Source: Flavobacterium sp. LC2016-23
GTDB taxonomy: Bacteria; Bacteroidota; Bacteroidia; Flavobacteriales; Flavobacteriaceae
DNA: 64,000 nt
Assembly: GCF_009674775.1 (NCBI RefSeq)
Contig: NZ_WKKE01000001.1
Location: forward strand, 186,001-250,000
Direction of reading: 5' to 3'
Under the pieces are notes generated by a model. That model worked only from the letters and a program-made list of their open reading frames with translations. It had not been told where the DNA came from and did not search any database. This document shows, piece by piece, positions 24,272 to 33,500 of the stretch (position 1 is the stretch's first letter; each line of letters starts with the position of its first letter). The position numbers were made by a program, and so were the translations under genes.

Positions 24272-26053
24272 TCAATGGTTTGAAAAAAGTTTTGATAAAT
24301 TTTTAACGTCAATTTTGCACAATTGTTGTAACTGCAGCACAGTTCCATGCTCGATAAATGTGTCAGGAATCCCTAAAATTTTCACCGGATTACTGAAGTT
24401 ATTAGCAGCTGCAAATTCTAAAATGGAGCTCCCAAAACCGCCGTTTATGGTTCCGTCTTCAATAGTAAAAATGGTGCCGAAAGTGTTAAATATTTCTTTT
24501 AATAAATTGACATCCAATGGTTTGGTAAACGGAAAATCGTAATGGGCAATTGTATCGGGATTCGAACATTCGTTTAGCGCGGCTATGACATTATTGCCAA
24601 TAGTTCCGGTAGATAAAACAGCTGTTTTTGTTCCTTTTTTCAGGCAATTTGCCTGTCCAATTTTAACATTTTCATAATGTCCGAAATTTTCTACTTCCCA
24701 CTGAGGCAGGACACCTCTTCCCCTCGGATATCGGATCGCAATCGGATGATCTAAGCCTAATTGTGCGGTGTAAAGTATATTTTGCAAGGCAATTTCATTG
24801 ATCGGAGCGTAAATAATCAGGTTCGGGATGCATCGCAAATACGCAATATCAAAAACACCGTGATGGGTTGCACCGTCTTCGCCCACCAGACCCGCGCGGT
24901 CCAGACAGAAAATTACGGGTAAGTTTTGCAATGCTACATCATGAATGACCTGATCGTAGGCACGCTGTAAAAATGTGGAATAAATGTTACAATAAACAAT
25001 CATGCCCTGAGTCGCCATTCCGGCCGCAAGCGTTACTGCATGCTGTTCCGCAATTCCAACGTCGAAAGCGCGCTCCGGAATTTCGTCCATCATAAACTTC
25101 AGGGAACTTCCTGATGGCATGGCGGGCGTCATTCCGATGATTTTTTCATTCTTTCTGGCTAAATCTAAAATCGTTAAGCCAAAAACATCCTGATATTTAG
25201 GGGGTAAATTTTCTTCAGATTTCAAATGGATTTCTCCCGTCGAAGCATCAAATTTTCCGGGAGCATGATATTTTACCTGATTTTCTTCAGCCTGCTGCAG
25301 GCCCTTTCCTTTTGTGGTGACAATATGAAGAAATTTCGGGCCTTTTATATTTTTTAAACGGTTCAGTTCTTTTATCAGACCTTTCAGGTCATGACCGTCA
25401 ATTGGTCCTGAATAATCAAAATTCAGGGATTTGATCATGTTGTTCTTCTTCGGATTCTTTCCTTCTTTTACAGCGGTAAGGTATTTTTTAAGAGCACCTA
25501 CGCTGGGATCAATACCAATAGCATTGTCGTTCAGGATCACCAGTAAATTGGCATCCGTAACTCCGGCATGATTCAGGCCTTCAAAAGCCATTCCGGATGC
25601 AATGGAAGCATCACCGATAATGGCAATATGCTGTTTGTTGGTTTCGCCTTTCAGCTGAGAGGCAATCGCCATTCCCAAAGCGGCAGAAATAGAAGTAGAG
25701 GAGTGCCCGACACCAAAAGTGTCATAAATGCTTTCGCTTCTTTTAGGAAAACCGGAAATACCGCCGAGTTGTCGGTTAGTATCGAAATTTTCTCTTCTTT
25801 CGGTCAGGATTTTGTGTCCGTACGCCTGATGGCCGACATCCCAAACCAGTAAATCTTCGGGGGTGTTAAAAACATAATGCAAAGCAATTGTGAGTTCTAC
25901 AACGCCTAAACTCGCACCCAAATGCCCTTCTTTTACCGAAACAATGTCAATGATAAAATCACGTAATTCTTTTGCCAATTGTGGTAGCTGCGTTTCGTCA
26001 AGTAAACGTAAATCGGCCGGATTGCTTATGTTGGAGAGTAAATTGCTTTTCAT
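24272..26053 (-). CDS. dxs: 1-deoxy-D-xylulose-5-phosphate synthase
   Basis: Condenses pyruvate with glyceraldehyde 3-phosphate using thiamine diphosphate, the first step of the non-mevalonate isoprenoid pathway (also feeding thiamine and pyridoxal). The 593-residue protein shows KEGHLGASLGVVELTIALH, DVGHQAYGHKILTERR, the TPP motif GDASIASGMAFEGLN..NDN, and the C-terminal transketolase segments DVGIAEQHAVTLAAG, DRAGLVGEDGATHHG and RYPRGRG. It is slightly shorter than the ~620 residues of E. coli Dxs. A TAAATTTG -7 box is present on the minus strand at 26068-26075. Confidence 0.96.
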   Translation of the reverse strand: MKSNLLSNISNPADLRLLDETQLPQLAKELRDFIIDIVSVKEGHLGASLGVVELTIALHYVFNTPEDLLVWDVGHQAYGHKILTERRENFDTNRQLGGISGFPKRSESIYDTFGVGHSSTSISAALGMAIASQLKGETNKQHIAIIGDASIASGMAFEGLNHAGVTDANLLVILNDNAIGIDPSVGALKKYLTAVKEGKNPKKNNMIKSLNFDYSGPIDGHDLKGLIKELNRLKNIKGPKFLHIVTTKGKGLQQAEENQVKYHAPGKFDASTGEIHLKSEENLPPKYQDVFGLTILDLARKNEKIIGMTPAMPSGSSLKFMMDEIPERAFDVGIAEQHAVTLAAGMATQGMIVYCNIYSTFLQRAYDQVIHDVALQNLPVIFCLDRAGLVGEDGATHHGVFDIAYLRCIPNLIIYAPINEIALQNILYTAQLGLDHPIAIRYPRGRGVLPQWEVENFGHYENVKIGQANCLKKGTKTAVLSTGTIGNNVIAALNECSNPDTIAHYDFPFTKPLDVNLLKEIFNTFGTIFTIEDGTINGGFGSSILEFAAANNFSNPVKILGIPDTFIEHGTVLQLQQLCKIDVKNLSKLFSNH

Positions 26054-26119
26054 TTTTTTATAAAAAACAAATTTACGGTTTTAAATTTAATTTTAGTGTT
26101 CAGCTATTTATCAGAATGT

Positions 26120-26989
26120 TTATTGCAGCGTTATTGGTAAAGAATATTGCATTTTTATTTTTTTTCCATTTGATTCTCCCGGCTGCCATTTTGGACATAA
26201 TTTTAAAACCCGGATCACTTCCTTTTCTATAGTTTGGTCAATAACGGGTGTGGATTCGAGATAACTTAAAGAGCCATCTTTTTCAACGGCAAAAGAAATT
26301 CTGAATTTGTTATTTACAGCATTTACGTTTTCGGGATTTTTAAATTCTTTTCCGAAAAAGTTATAAAATTGTTCGATACCTCCGGGGAATTCCGCATTGG
26401 TCTGCATTACCGCACCAGTAACAAATGCAGATTCCTCTTCCTGACCTTCATTTGAGGATTTTACTTTATTTTTAGTCGGTTTGGTACAATCTTTAGTTAC
26501 CGGTTTTACAAATTTTACCTGATCTGCTTTTGGTGGCGGTGGTGGTGGTGGAGTTTGTTCTGAAGAGCCCTTAGGAGGTAATCCTTTTCCAAGCGTTTCA
26601 TAGTTGTAGGGAGTTTCTTCTTTATCAACAACTTCTATCTTATTGATCTTTTTCTTATTGCCGTCTTTATCGGCACAACTAAACAAAGTAGTTCCCATAG
26701 AAATAAACAAGGCGAGTACAAACATTTTATAATAGGATGTCTGAGTATATAAAACACGACTTGGAATCTGAATCGATATTGTGTCTAATTGTGAATGCTT
26801 AAACCTGCCACACACACTGTTACTTTGATTCTGAATAAAAAAATGCTGAATTTCATTAGGAAGCATTTTTGTAAAATCAACAACAGTTTTTGCGCAGCTT
26901 AAACAAAATCTGCCATTGTCTTTAGGAGTCATTTTGTCCCAGTTTTCGTTGCAGGGTTCCGGAATAGTGATTTTTGGTTTTCTTTCCAT
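26120..26989 (-). CDS. TonB-like protein with Cys-rich N-terminal domain, paralogue 1
   Basis: The protein has 289 residues. The N-terminal ~65 residues carry a conserved cysteine pattern (PEPCNENWDKM.. RFCLSCAKTVVDFTKM.. SVCGRF). A single membrane segment follows near residues 89-104 (FVLALFISMGTTLFSC), then a polar linker with seven prolines, and a TonB C-terminal-like domain (FRISFAVEKDGSLSY.. VIRVLKLCPKWQPGESNGK). It would span the inner membrane with the TonB-like end in the periplasm. The partner receptor is unknown. It is nearly identical to the upstream gene over the first ~120 residues and diverges after that. Confidence 0.75.
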   Translation of the reverse strand: MERKPKITIPEPCNENWDKMTPKDNGRFCLSCAKTVVDFTKMLPNEIQHFFIQNQSNSVCGRFKHSQLDTISIQIPSRVLYTQTSYYKMFVLALFISMGTTLFSCADKDGNKKKINKIEVVDKEETPYNYETLGKGLPPKGSSEQTPPPPPPPKADQVKFVKPVTKDCTKPTKNKVKSSNEGQEEESAFVTGAVMQTNAEFPGGIEQFYNFFGKEFKNPENVNAVNNKFRISFAVEKDGSLSYLESTPVIDQTIEKEVIRVLKLCPKWQPGESNGKKIKMQYSLPITLQ

Positions 26990-26996
26990 TATTTAA

Positions 26997-27812
26997 TTAT
27001 ATTGGTAAAATGTATGATGATCGGACAATACGATTGTTTAATTTTCCGGGAATCCATTTTGGGGAGGTTTTTAAAACTTTTATGGCTTCTTCTCCGTTTT
27101 TTTGCGATGTATTTTTAATGATATTAAAATTACTTAAGCTGCCGTCTTTTTCTATAATAAACAATATTTTACCTTGCGATTTTTCAGTTTTGTTTAATGG
27201 AGTATAGTTTTTAGAAAAGAAAGCAAGAAATTTTTTCATTCCAATTTCCGGAACAGGCAAAACATCCAAATCCTTTGAATTGTATATTACATTATACTTA
27301 AAAGTTCCTTGTTCAATAGAATTACGAGGAACTACAATACCAAGAGTAAATGCTTCGCGAGTTTTTGGTTTGTTTATTTTTTTAGATTCGATTTCATGTC
27401 CATAACAGGATGAAATTGTCTCTTCATCTTGATTTTGTCCTGTATTGTCAACAATTTCGATTTTATCAATTTTATTTTTGTTCCCCTCTTTATCGGCACA
27501 GCTAAACAAAGTCGTTCCCATCGAAATAAATAAAGCAAGCAAAAACATTTTATGGTATTGTGTCTGAGTATATAAAAGACGGCTTGGAATCTGAATCGAG
27601 ATGGGATCTAATTGTGATTCTTTAAACCTGCCGCAAACGCTGTTACTTTGATTCTGAATAAAAAAATGCTGAATTTCATTAGGAAGCATTTTTGTAAAAT
27701 CAACAACGGTTTTTGTGCAGCTTAAACAAAATTTCCCATTGTCTTTTGGAGTCATTTTGTCCCAGTTTTCATGACAGGGTTCCGGAATAGTGATTTTACG
27801 TTTTGTATTCAT
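26997..27812 (-). CDS. TonB-like protein with Cys-rich N-terminal domain, paralogue 2
   Basis: The protein has 271 residues. Same layout as its neighbour: cysteine-rich N-terminal domain (PEPCHENWDKM.. KFCLSCTKTVVDFTKM.. SVCGRF), membrane segment LLALFISMGTTLFSC, short linker, and a TonB-C-like end (GKILFIIEKDGSLSNF.. AIKVLKTSPKWIPGKLNNR). Roughly 105 of the first 122 residues match paralogue 1, while the periplasmic half is much more diverged and lacks the polyproline stretch. It is upstream of paralogue 1 with a 7-base gap, so both are probably on one transcript. Function beyond family resemblance is not known. Confidence 0.75.
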   Translation of the reverse strand: MNTKRKITIPEPCHENWDKMTPKDNGKFCLSCTKTVVDFTKMLPNEIQHFFIQNQSNSVCGRFKESQLDPISIQIPSRLLYTQTQYHKMFLLALFISMGTTLFSCADKEGNKNKIDKIEIVDNTGQNQDEETISSCYGHEIESKKINKPKTREAFTLGIVVPRNSIEQGTFKYNVIYNSKDLDVLPVPEIGMKKFLAFFSKNYTPLNKTEKSQGKILFIIEKDGSLSNFNIIKNTSQKNGEEAIKVLKTSPKWIPGKLNNRIVRSSYILPI

Positions 27813-27921
27813 TATTTGAAATATCAGTGTTTAAATGTAATAAAAAAATATAAAGTAAAAATGTACTTTTCAATGATGAGAAATCCTTTCGTAGATTTCA
27901 TAAATAGCAGTTTACGTAAAA

Positions 27922-27994
27922 TGAGGCGATTATTTCGGTTAATCGCCTCAAAAAATGATTATATTTGAGGCGATTAATTTAATTAAATGCCTCA
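27922..27994 (+). promoter_or_regulatory. Double palindromic operator over the fic promoter
   Basis: Palindrome 1 is TGAGGCGATTA (27922-27932) with TAATCGCCTCA (27940-27950). Palindrome 2 is TGAGGCGATTAA (27966-27977) with TTAAAT-GCCTCA (ending 27994). Both span 29 bases and their centres lie 44 bases apart, about four helical turns. A -7 box TATATTTG (27960-27967) runs into palindrome 2, palindrome 1 covers the -33 region, and palindrome 2 ends on the Fic start codon. This is a textbook repressor layout; autoregulation by the Fic protein's own winged helix is inferred. Confidence 0.75.
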
Positions 27995-29118
27995 TGAGTT
28001 ACAATTGGCAATTACCGGATTGGGAAAAATTTGTATATGATGCTACCGTAATAGATGCATTATGTATTGAATTTGCATTGGAAACAGGAGAACTAAAAGG
28101 CCTTGTTGATTCTTTATCAACTGTAATTCAGCAGGAAACTATTTTACAATTTATGATTTCGGAAGCTATCAAAACTTCTGAAATTGAAGGTGAGTTTTTT
28201 AGTCGGCAGGATATTATGTCTTCGATAAAGAAAAATTTAGGTATTACTGATGTTTTTAGTCACATTCGGGATAAAAATGCCCAGAGTATCGGGAAGTTGA
28301 TGGTTACGGTAAGAAATTCTTACTCGGATAAATTAACTGAACTTTCGATAAAGCAATGGCATACTATTCTGATGGAATATTCAAAACAGATTAGCCCGGG
28401 AAAGTATCGAACCGGAGAAGAGCCCATGCAAATTGTTTCCGGTAGTTATGGTAAGGAAATTATTCATTTTGAGGCTCCGCCATCCCATCAGGTTGGTGCT
28501 GAAATGAAAAAATTCATTAAATGGTACAATGATTTTGAAGTTAAATCAAGTGATATTAAAAAAGCATTAATTAAAACTGCAATTTCTCATTTGTATTTTG
28601 AGACCATTCATCCTTTTGAAGATGGAAATGGCAGAATTGGCAGGGCTATTGCTGAAAAATGCCTTTCGGAATCTTTGAGCCGCCCTGTTCTAATGAGTAT
28701 TTCAAGTACTATTGAAAAAAATAAAAAAAAGTATTACGAATCTTTAAAACAAGCGCAGCAAACACTTGAAATTACAGATTGGATTTTTTATTTTTCTAAT
28801 TTGATTTTAGAATCTCAGAAAAATGCAAAACAAATTGTACTTTTTACTTTAAGTAAGAGCAAATTCATAGATCGGTTTAAAGATCAGATGAACGAGAGAC
28901 AGACCAAAGTTGTTCTGAAAATGTTTGAAAATGGTGCTGCTGGTTTTGTAGGTGGAATGACAGCAATAAAATACATATCTATTACTAAAACGTCACGAGC
29001 AACAGCAACAAGAGATTTGCAGGATTTGACAGAAAAGAACATTTTGGTACCAAGAGGAGAAGGCCGAAACCGGGCATACGATTTGAATTTATCAGATCAG
29101 GAGATAATTAAAAGGTAA
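27994..29118 (+). CDS. Fic family protein (DUF4172-Fic-winged helix), class II
   Basis: Probably an AMP-transferase (AMPylase) acting on protein hydroxyls. The chosen ATG at 27994 gives 374 residues and starts the DUF4172 domain (YNWQLPDWEKFVYDA). An N-terminal inhibitory helix motif TSEIEGE at about 61-67 fits the (S/T)xxxE(G/N) rule, so the enzyme should be self-inhibited. The Fic core is HPFEDGNGRIGR at about 206-217, with all catalytic residues present. The last ~70 residues look like a winged helix (TSRATATRDLQDLTEKNILV). A start at 27955 would put translation upstream of the predicted transcription start and is rejected. No antitoxin gene is adjacent. Low GC and the solitary setting suggest an accessory gene. 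Confidence 0.9.
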   Translation: MSYNWQLPDWEKFVYDATVIDALCIEFALETGELKGLVDSLSTVIQQETILQFMISEAIKTSEIEGEFFSRQDIMSSIKKNLGITDVFSHIRDKNAQSIGKLMVTVRNSYSDKLTELSIKQWHTILMEYSKQISPGKYRTGEEPMQIVSGSYGKEIIHFEAPPSHQVGAEMKKFIKWYNDFEVKSSDIKKALIKTAISHLYFETIHPFEDGNGRIGRAIAEKCLSESLSRPVLMSISSTIEKNKKKYYESLKQAQQTLEITDWIFYFSNLILESQKNAKQIVLFTLSKSKFIDRFKDQMNERQTKVVLKMFENGAAGFVGGMTAIKYISITKTSRATATRDLQDLTEKNILVPRGEGRNRAYDLNLSDQEIIKR

Positions 29119-29169
29119 TTTTTATGATGCTTTCTCGTTTTTAAATCAGGAAAAATTACTTCAAAAATG

Positions 29170-29177
29170 TACTTTTG
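29170..29177 (+). promoter_or_regulatory. -7 box just upstream of tadA
   Basis: TACTTTTG is a perfect TAnnTTTG box ending 5 bases before the tadA ATG. If used, the transcript would be leaderless or nearly so. Confidence 0.45.
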
Positions 29178-29182
29178 CAACT

Positions 29183-29626
29183 ATGATAAATCCTTTCACT
29201 GACGAGTACTTCATGAAAAAAGCTTTGCAGGAAGCTGAAATGGCTTTTGATAAAGGCGAAATTCCTGTTGGAGCCATAATCGTTGTTGCCGATAAAGTGA
29301 TTGCCAGAAGTCACAATCTGACCGAGTTGTTAAATGACGTTACGGCTCATGCTGAAATGCAGGCGATTACTGCCGCCGCTAATTTCTTAGGCGGAAAATA
29401 CCTTAAGGATTGTACGTTGTATGTCACACTCGAACCTTGCCAGATGTGTGCAGGTGCTTTGTACTGGAGCCAGATTTCGAAAATTGTTTTTGGAGCGCGG
29501 GATGAACAACGCGGTTTCATGACCATGGGAACCAAATTACACCCCAAAACTACCGTAGTTTCCGGAATCATGGCCAATGAAGCTGCTGATTTGATGCAGC
29601 GGTTTTTTGTGGAGCGACGTAAATAG
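29183..29626 (+). CDS. tadA: tRNA adenosine(34) deaminase
   Basis: Converts A34 to inosine in tRNA-Arg(ACG). The 147-residue protein has the deaminase zinc signatures HAEMQAI (proton-shuttle Glu) and PCQMCAGAL, plus the tail FFVERRK typical of TadA. Start ATG at 29183 lies immediately after a promoter-like box. The 3' end (from GTTTCCGG to the stop) is repeated in diverged form at 30337-30393, downstream of the next gene. That indicates a recombination or integration event at this gene's end. Confidence 0.95.
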   Translation: MINPFTDEYFMKKALQEAEMAFDKGEIPVGAIIVVADKVIARSHNLTELLNDVTAHAEMQAITAAANFLGGKYLKDCTLYVTLEPCQMCAGALYWSQISKIVFGARDEQRGFMTMGTKLHPKTTVVSGIMANEAADLMQRFFVERRK

Positions 29627-29681
29627 TTTTTGTAAGTTATTTTTTATGTATTTATATTTGCTGAGTAATTAATTATACAAA

Positions 29682-30287
29682 ATGATTTATTTAATAAGAA
29701 ATAAAGATACAAATTGGGGTGATTGGAGTGATGTACTTTGGTCAGGATTTGCACCACATGATGAAGAAAGTAATTTGGTTTATGTAGAAAGATCAGGTCC
29801 TTTTGTTCCTCCTATTTACGAGGCAGATGGAAATTTAATTTTTACAGACAAGGCAAAAGAGTGTTACAATACTTATTTTCCTAATTCATTAATTTTTCCA
29901 TACACTTTAGAGAAAAGAAAAATAGTGAATATTGATTGGCAGTCATGGAATAAAGATGAATTTTATAATAAGGTCATTGAAGAGGTTTCGGAACCAGAGG
30001 ATATAATAGAAAATTCTTTACATGATGATGAAATAGCAACTTCGATTGGCAGTTTATGGTTAGCAAAAACAACAGTATCAATTCATTTGGAAGTTCAGAA
30101 GAATAGTAAAAGTGAAAACCCTTCTGATTTTATTTTTCTTCAAAACTCACCGCAACAAGAATGGCATTTTATGGAAGGAATCGAATATAAGGCATACTTT
30201 ATTAGTAGTAAAGTAAAAAAATGGTTAGATGATAATTTTCCAGAATGCTTTGAAGTGTATTTGATAACCGAATTTAAAGAAAAGTGA
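29682..30287 (+). CDS. Unknown 201-residue cytoplasmic protein, probable accessory gene
   Basis: I do not recognise a family. There is no signal peptide or membrane segment. The protein is acidic and aromatic-rich, starting MIYLIRNKDTNWGDWSDVLW and including VERSGPFVPPIYEADGNLIFTDKAKE and a C-terminal EVYLITEFKEK. Its size and composition recall orphan immunity proteins and SMI1/SUKH-like or Imm proteins found in Bacteroidota, but no signature proves it. Base composition is more AT-rich than neighbouring tadA. It lies between tadA and a displaced second copy of the tadA 3' end, so it probably arrived by integration at that site. Confidence 0.6.
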   Translation: MIYLIRNKDTNWGDWSDVLWSGFAPHDEESNLVYVERSGPFVPPIYEADGNLIFTDKAKECYNTYFPNSLIFPYTLEKRKIVNIDWQSWNKDEFYNKVIEEVSEPEDIIENSLHDDEIATSIGSLWLAKTTVSIHLEVQKNSKSENPSDFIFLQNSPQQEWHFMEGIEYKAYFISSKVKKWLDDNFPECFEVYLITEFKEK

Positions 30288-30336
30288 TTGAATCTTTATT
30301 TATTGACTCTCATTAAGAAATAGTATAAGTAAGCAA

Positions 30337-30393
30337 GTTTCCGGATTCATGGCTGATTTGATGCAGCGTTTTTTTATAGAAAGGCGTAAATAA
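30337..30393 (+). pseudogene. Displaced duplicate of the tadA 3' end
   Basis: Eighteen codons plus stop read VSGFMADLMQRFFIERRK. The intact tadA ends VSGIMANEAADLMQRFFVERRK, so 16 of 18 residues match after removing one 4-residue gap. No start or upstream deaminase sequence is present. It is best explained as the original tadA tail pushed downstream when the 29682 gene came in with a replacement tail. Confidence 0.8.
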
Positions 30394-30577
30394 TGGATCA
30401 TTTTTTAAGGTAAAAAAAATAATTCATTACACTGAATTTTCCTCTTAAAATATTTCAAAAAATATTCTACATTTACTACAATATATTGAACATTCCGATA
30501 GTTATGCTCTGTAACTGCCAAATGTTAAAACGTTCTGTCATTTTCTATAATTTGTAACCTTATAACTCTAAATAAAA

Positions 30578-33500
30578 GTGAAAGCAAAAGGATTAGTTCT
30601 CGTGTTTTGTGTGTTTTTTATTTTTCAATCTTGTGGCAGAAAATCAGCTGCCGATTTTAATTCCGATTTTTCATTATTCAAAGAGTACATAAGTAGTTTT
30701 ACGGGCGGAATCGTTCCTTCACAGTCAGACATACGGGTGGTTTTGGCTTTCGAAAAAAAAGAATGGAAAATCAATGAGGTTTTAGATGACGACTTATTCG
30801 ATATTTCACCAAGTGTGAGTGGAAAAGTAGTGGCACTTTCGAGTAATACCCTTGCTTTTATTCCGGAGAAAAAATTAAAGCCGGGAACGGAATATCAGGT
30901 GACGCTGCACTTAGATAAACTGATTACGCTTCCGAAAGAAAAAGAAAAGGAGCTTTCTGAATTTAATTTTACGGTTAAAACCATAAAACAGGATTTCACT
31001 ATAAATACGCTCGATATTCAATCCCACAGTAAAGAATATCAGTACCTGAACTGCGTGTTGAAAACAGCAGACGATATCGATTCCGAAATGGCTCAAAAAT
31101 TAATTTTAGCCAGCCAAAAAGGAAATACCCTTAAAATTAAATTTGATAAAAACGTAAAATCAGGAAAAGAATTCAAATTTACCATTGACAGTATCCAGCG
31201 TTTTTCCGAGCCAAGTGAACTTGAAATCGCTTATGACGGAACTGATTTTGATATTGACCAAAAAGGAAAAATTGACTTTCCGATTACTTCCATAAATGAA
31301 TTTAAAGTTATAAAAGTCGATGTTCCCGACGAAAATAATCAGTCGGTTTTAATCAATTTTTCAGAACCTTTAGAGAAAGGCCAGGATTTTAAAGGTCTGG
31401 TTGCCATTCAAAATACCAATAATTTAAAATTTTCAACTCAGGGAAATGTACTGAAAGTGTATTTCAGCAATGAGAAACCAGCAGCCGAAGTGGTTCACGA
31501 AGTGGTAGTCGAAGAACCGGTTGCAACCGTGACGGCAGATTCGGCAAGTGTTGCTGTTGATAGTGCAGCGACGGCAACACCGGAAGCAACCGTCGAAGCA
31601 GAACCGGAAGTTGTAGAGGAGGAAGAAGCCGCACCGGAACAAAACATAACCGGCGAATTGTTGCTGGAGGTTTTTCAGGGAATAGAAAGCCAATATGGTC
31701 AGAAAATGATAGCGAGTTATTCTCAGAAAATTTCTTTTGATCAGATAAAACCGAATGTAAGATTTGTAAAAAACGGGACGATTCTGCCAAGTTCCAATAA
31801 CCTGAAACTGAATTTTGAAGCTGCAAATCTGAGTGCCGTAGACGTAAAAGTGTACAAGATCTATAAAAATAACATCCTTCAGTTTCTTCAGAACAATGAA
31901 TTAAAAGGATCGCAAAACCTGAAGCGTGTTTCTCAGCCCGTTGCCAAAACGACCATTAACCTTAAAGAAAACACTCTGGTTAATTTAAGCAAATGGAACA
32001 CTTTTGCCCTGGATTTATCCAAAATTATTAAGCCGGAACCGGGCGCGATCTACAGGGTAGAATTCTCGTATAAAAAGAAGTATTCTTTATACAAATGCGA
32101 AACATCAGAAGACGATTCCGATCAGAATGAAGAGGAAGAAGAGGTGGATGAAAACGATGTGAATTACAGTGAGAATCCGTATGACGACTATTATTACGAC
32201 GATTATCAGTGGAGAGAAAGCCAGGATCCGTGTACAGGCTCTTATTATTACAATGCCCGAATTGCGACGAATATTTTAGCGTCGGACTTAGGGGTAATTG
32301 CGAAAAGAGGAGAAAATAAATCGTACTTGTTTGCTGTAAATAATATCCTTACCACCGAGCCGGTTTCGAACGCTCGTGTTGATTTATACACCTATCAGCA
32401 GCAAAAAATTGCTACCGCATCGACCAGCAGCGAAGGTATTGCTACTTTCCAGATCAATAAATTCGCGTATTTTGCCATCGTTACGCTAGGAGATCAGTCA
32501 ACGTATGTGAAGCTCGATGATGGAAATTCATTATCTGTCAGTAATTTTGATGTAGCCGGAGAAACACTTCAGAAAGGGCTCAAAGGATTTATCTATGGAG
32601 AACGTGGCGTCTGGCGTCCGGGAGATAATTTGTATTTATCCTTCATTCTGAATGATGTTTCGAATAAACTTCCAAAAGCACACCCGATAAAATTCAGGCT
32701 AACCGATCCAAACGGAAAAGTATCGTATCAGACCGTTCAGAAATCGAATGAATTAAATCATTACGCTTTTATCGTACCGACAGATCCGGATGCACCAACG
32801 GGAAGCTGGGAAGCCATGGTAAGCGTTGGAGGAGCCAAATTTTATAAAAACATAAAGATTGAAACGATAAAACCTAATCGTTTAAAAATTAAGAACAGTT
32901 TCCAAAGGGCGATTTTATCTTCTTCCTATCCGAACACCAGTAATCTCGAAGTGACCTGGCTTCATGGGGCGATTGCTAAAAACCTGAACGTAGAAATGCA
33001 GGCTAAATTCTCGGAACAGAAAACTACTTTCAAAGGATATGACAAATATACTTTTGATGACTTAGTTCGCAGATTCAGTACTGAAGAAGTAAATATTTTC
33101 TCCGGAAAATTAGATGCTAACGGAAGAGCATCAGTCAGTATTAATCCAAAGTTACAGGGACAGGCACCCGGAATGCTGAAAGCTTCCTTCATTACAAAAG
33201 TATACGAAGAGGGCGGGGATTTTAGTATGGATGCCATGGCCACGACCTATTCGCCATACAAAACCTATGTGGGTGTAAAAGCACCGGAAGTCAACAAATA
33301 CGGAATGCTGGAAACCAGAACAAACAATCGTTTTGATATTGTGACCGTTGATGAAAACGGAAGACCAAAAGCGGTAAGGGATCTGGAAGTCAAAGTATAT
33401 AAAGTAGAATGGCGCTGGTGGTGGGATGCTTCAAGTGATAACTTATCCAATTACAATTCATCTGAAGCCACAACTTCTTACAAAACCTTTAAAGTTAACA

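Noticed and set aside
27955..27993. Upstream extension of the Fic gene
   Set aside because: It lies in the promoter and operator; the DUF4172 domain begins at the ATG at 27994.
27000..29118. Fic as part of a toxin-antitoxin pair
   Set aside because: No FicA-like small antitoxin precedes it; the inhibitory helix is inside the protein (class II).
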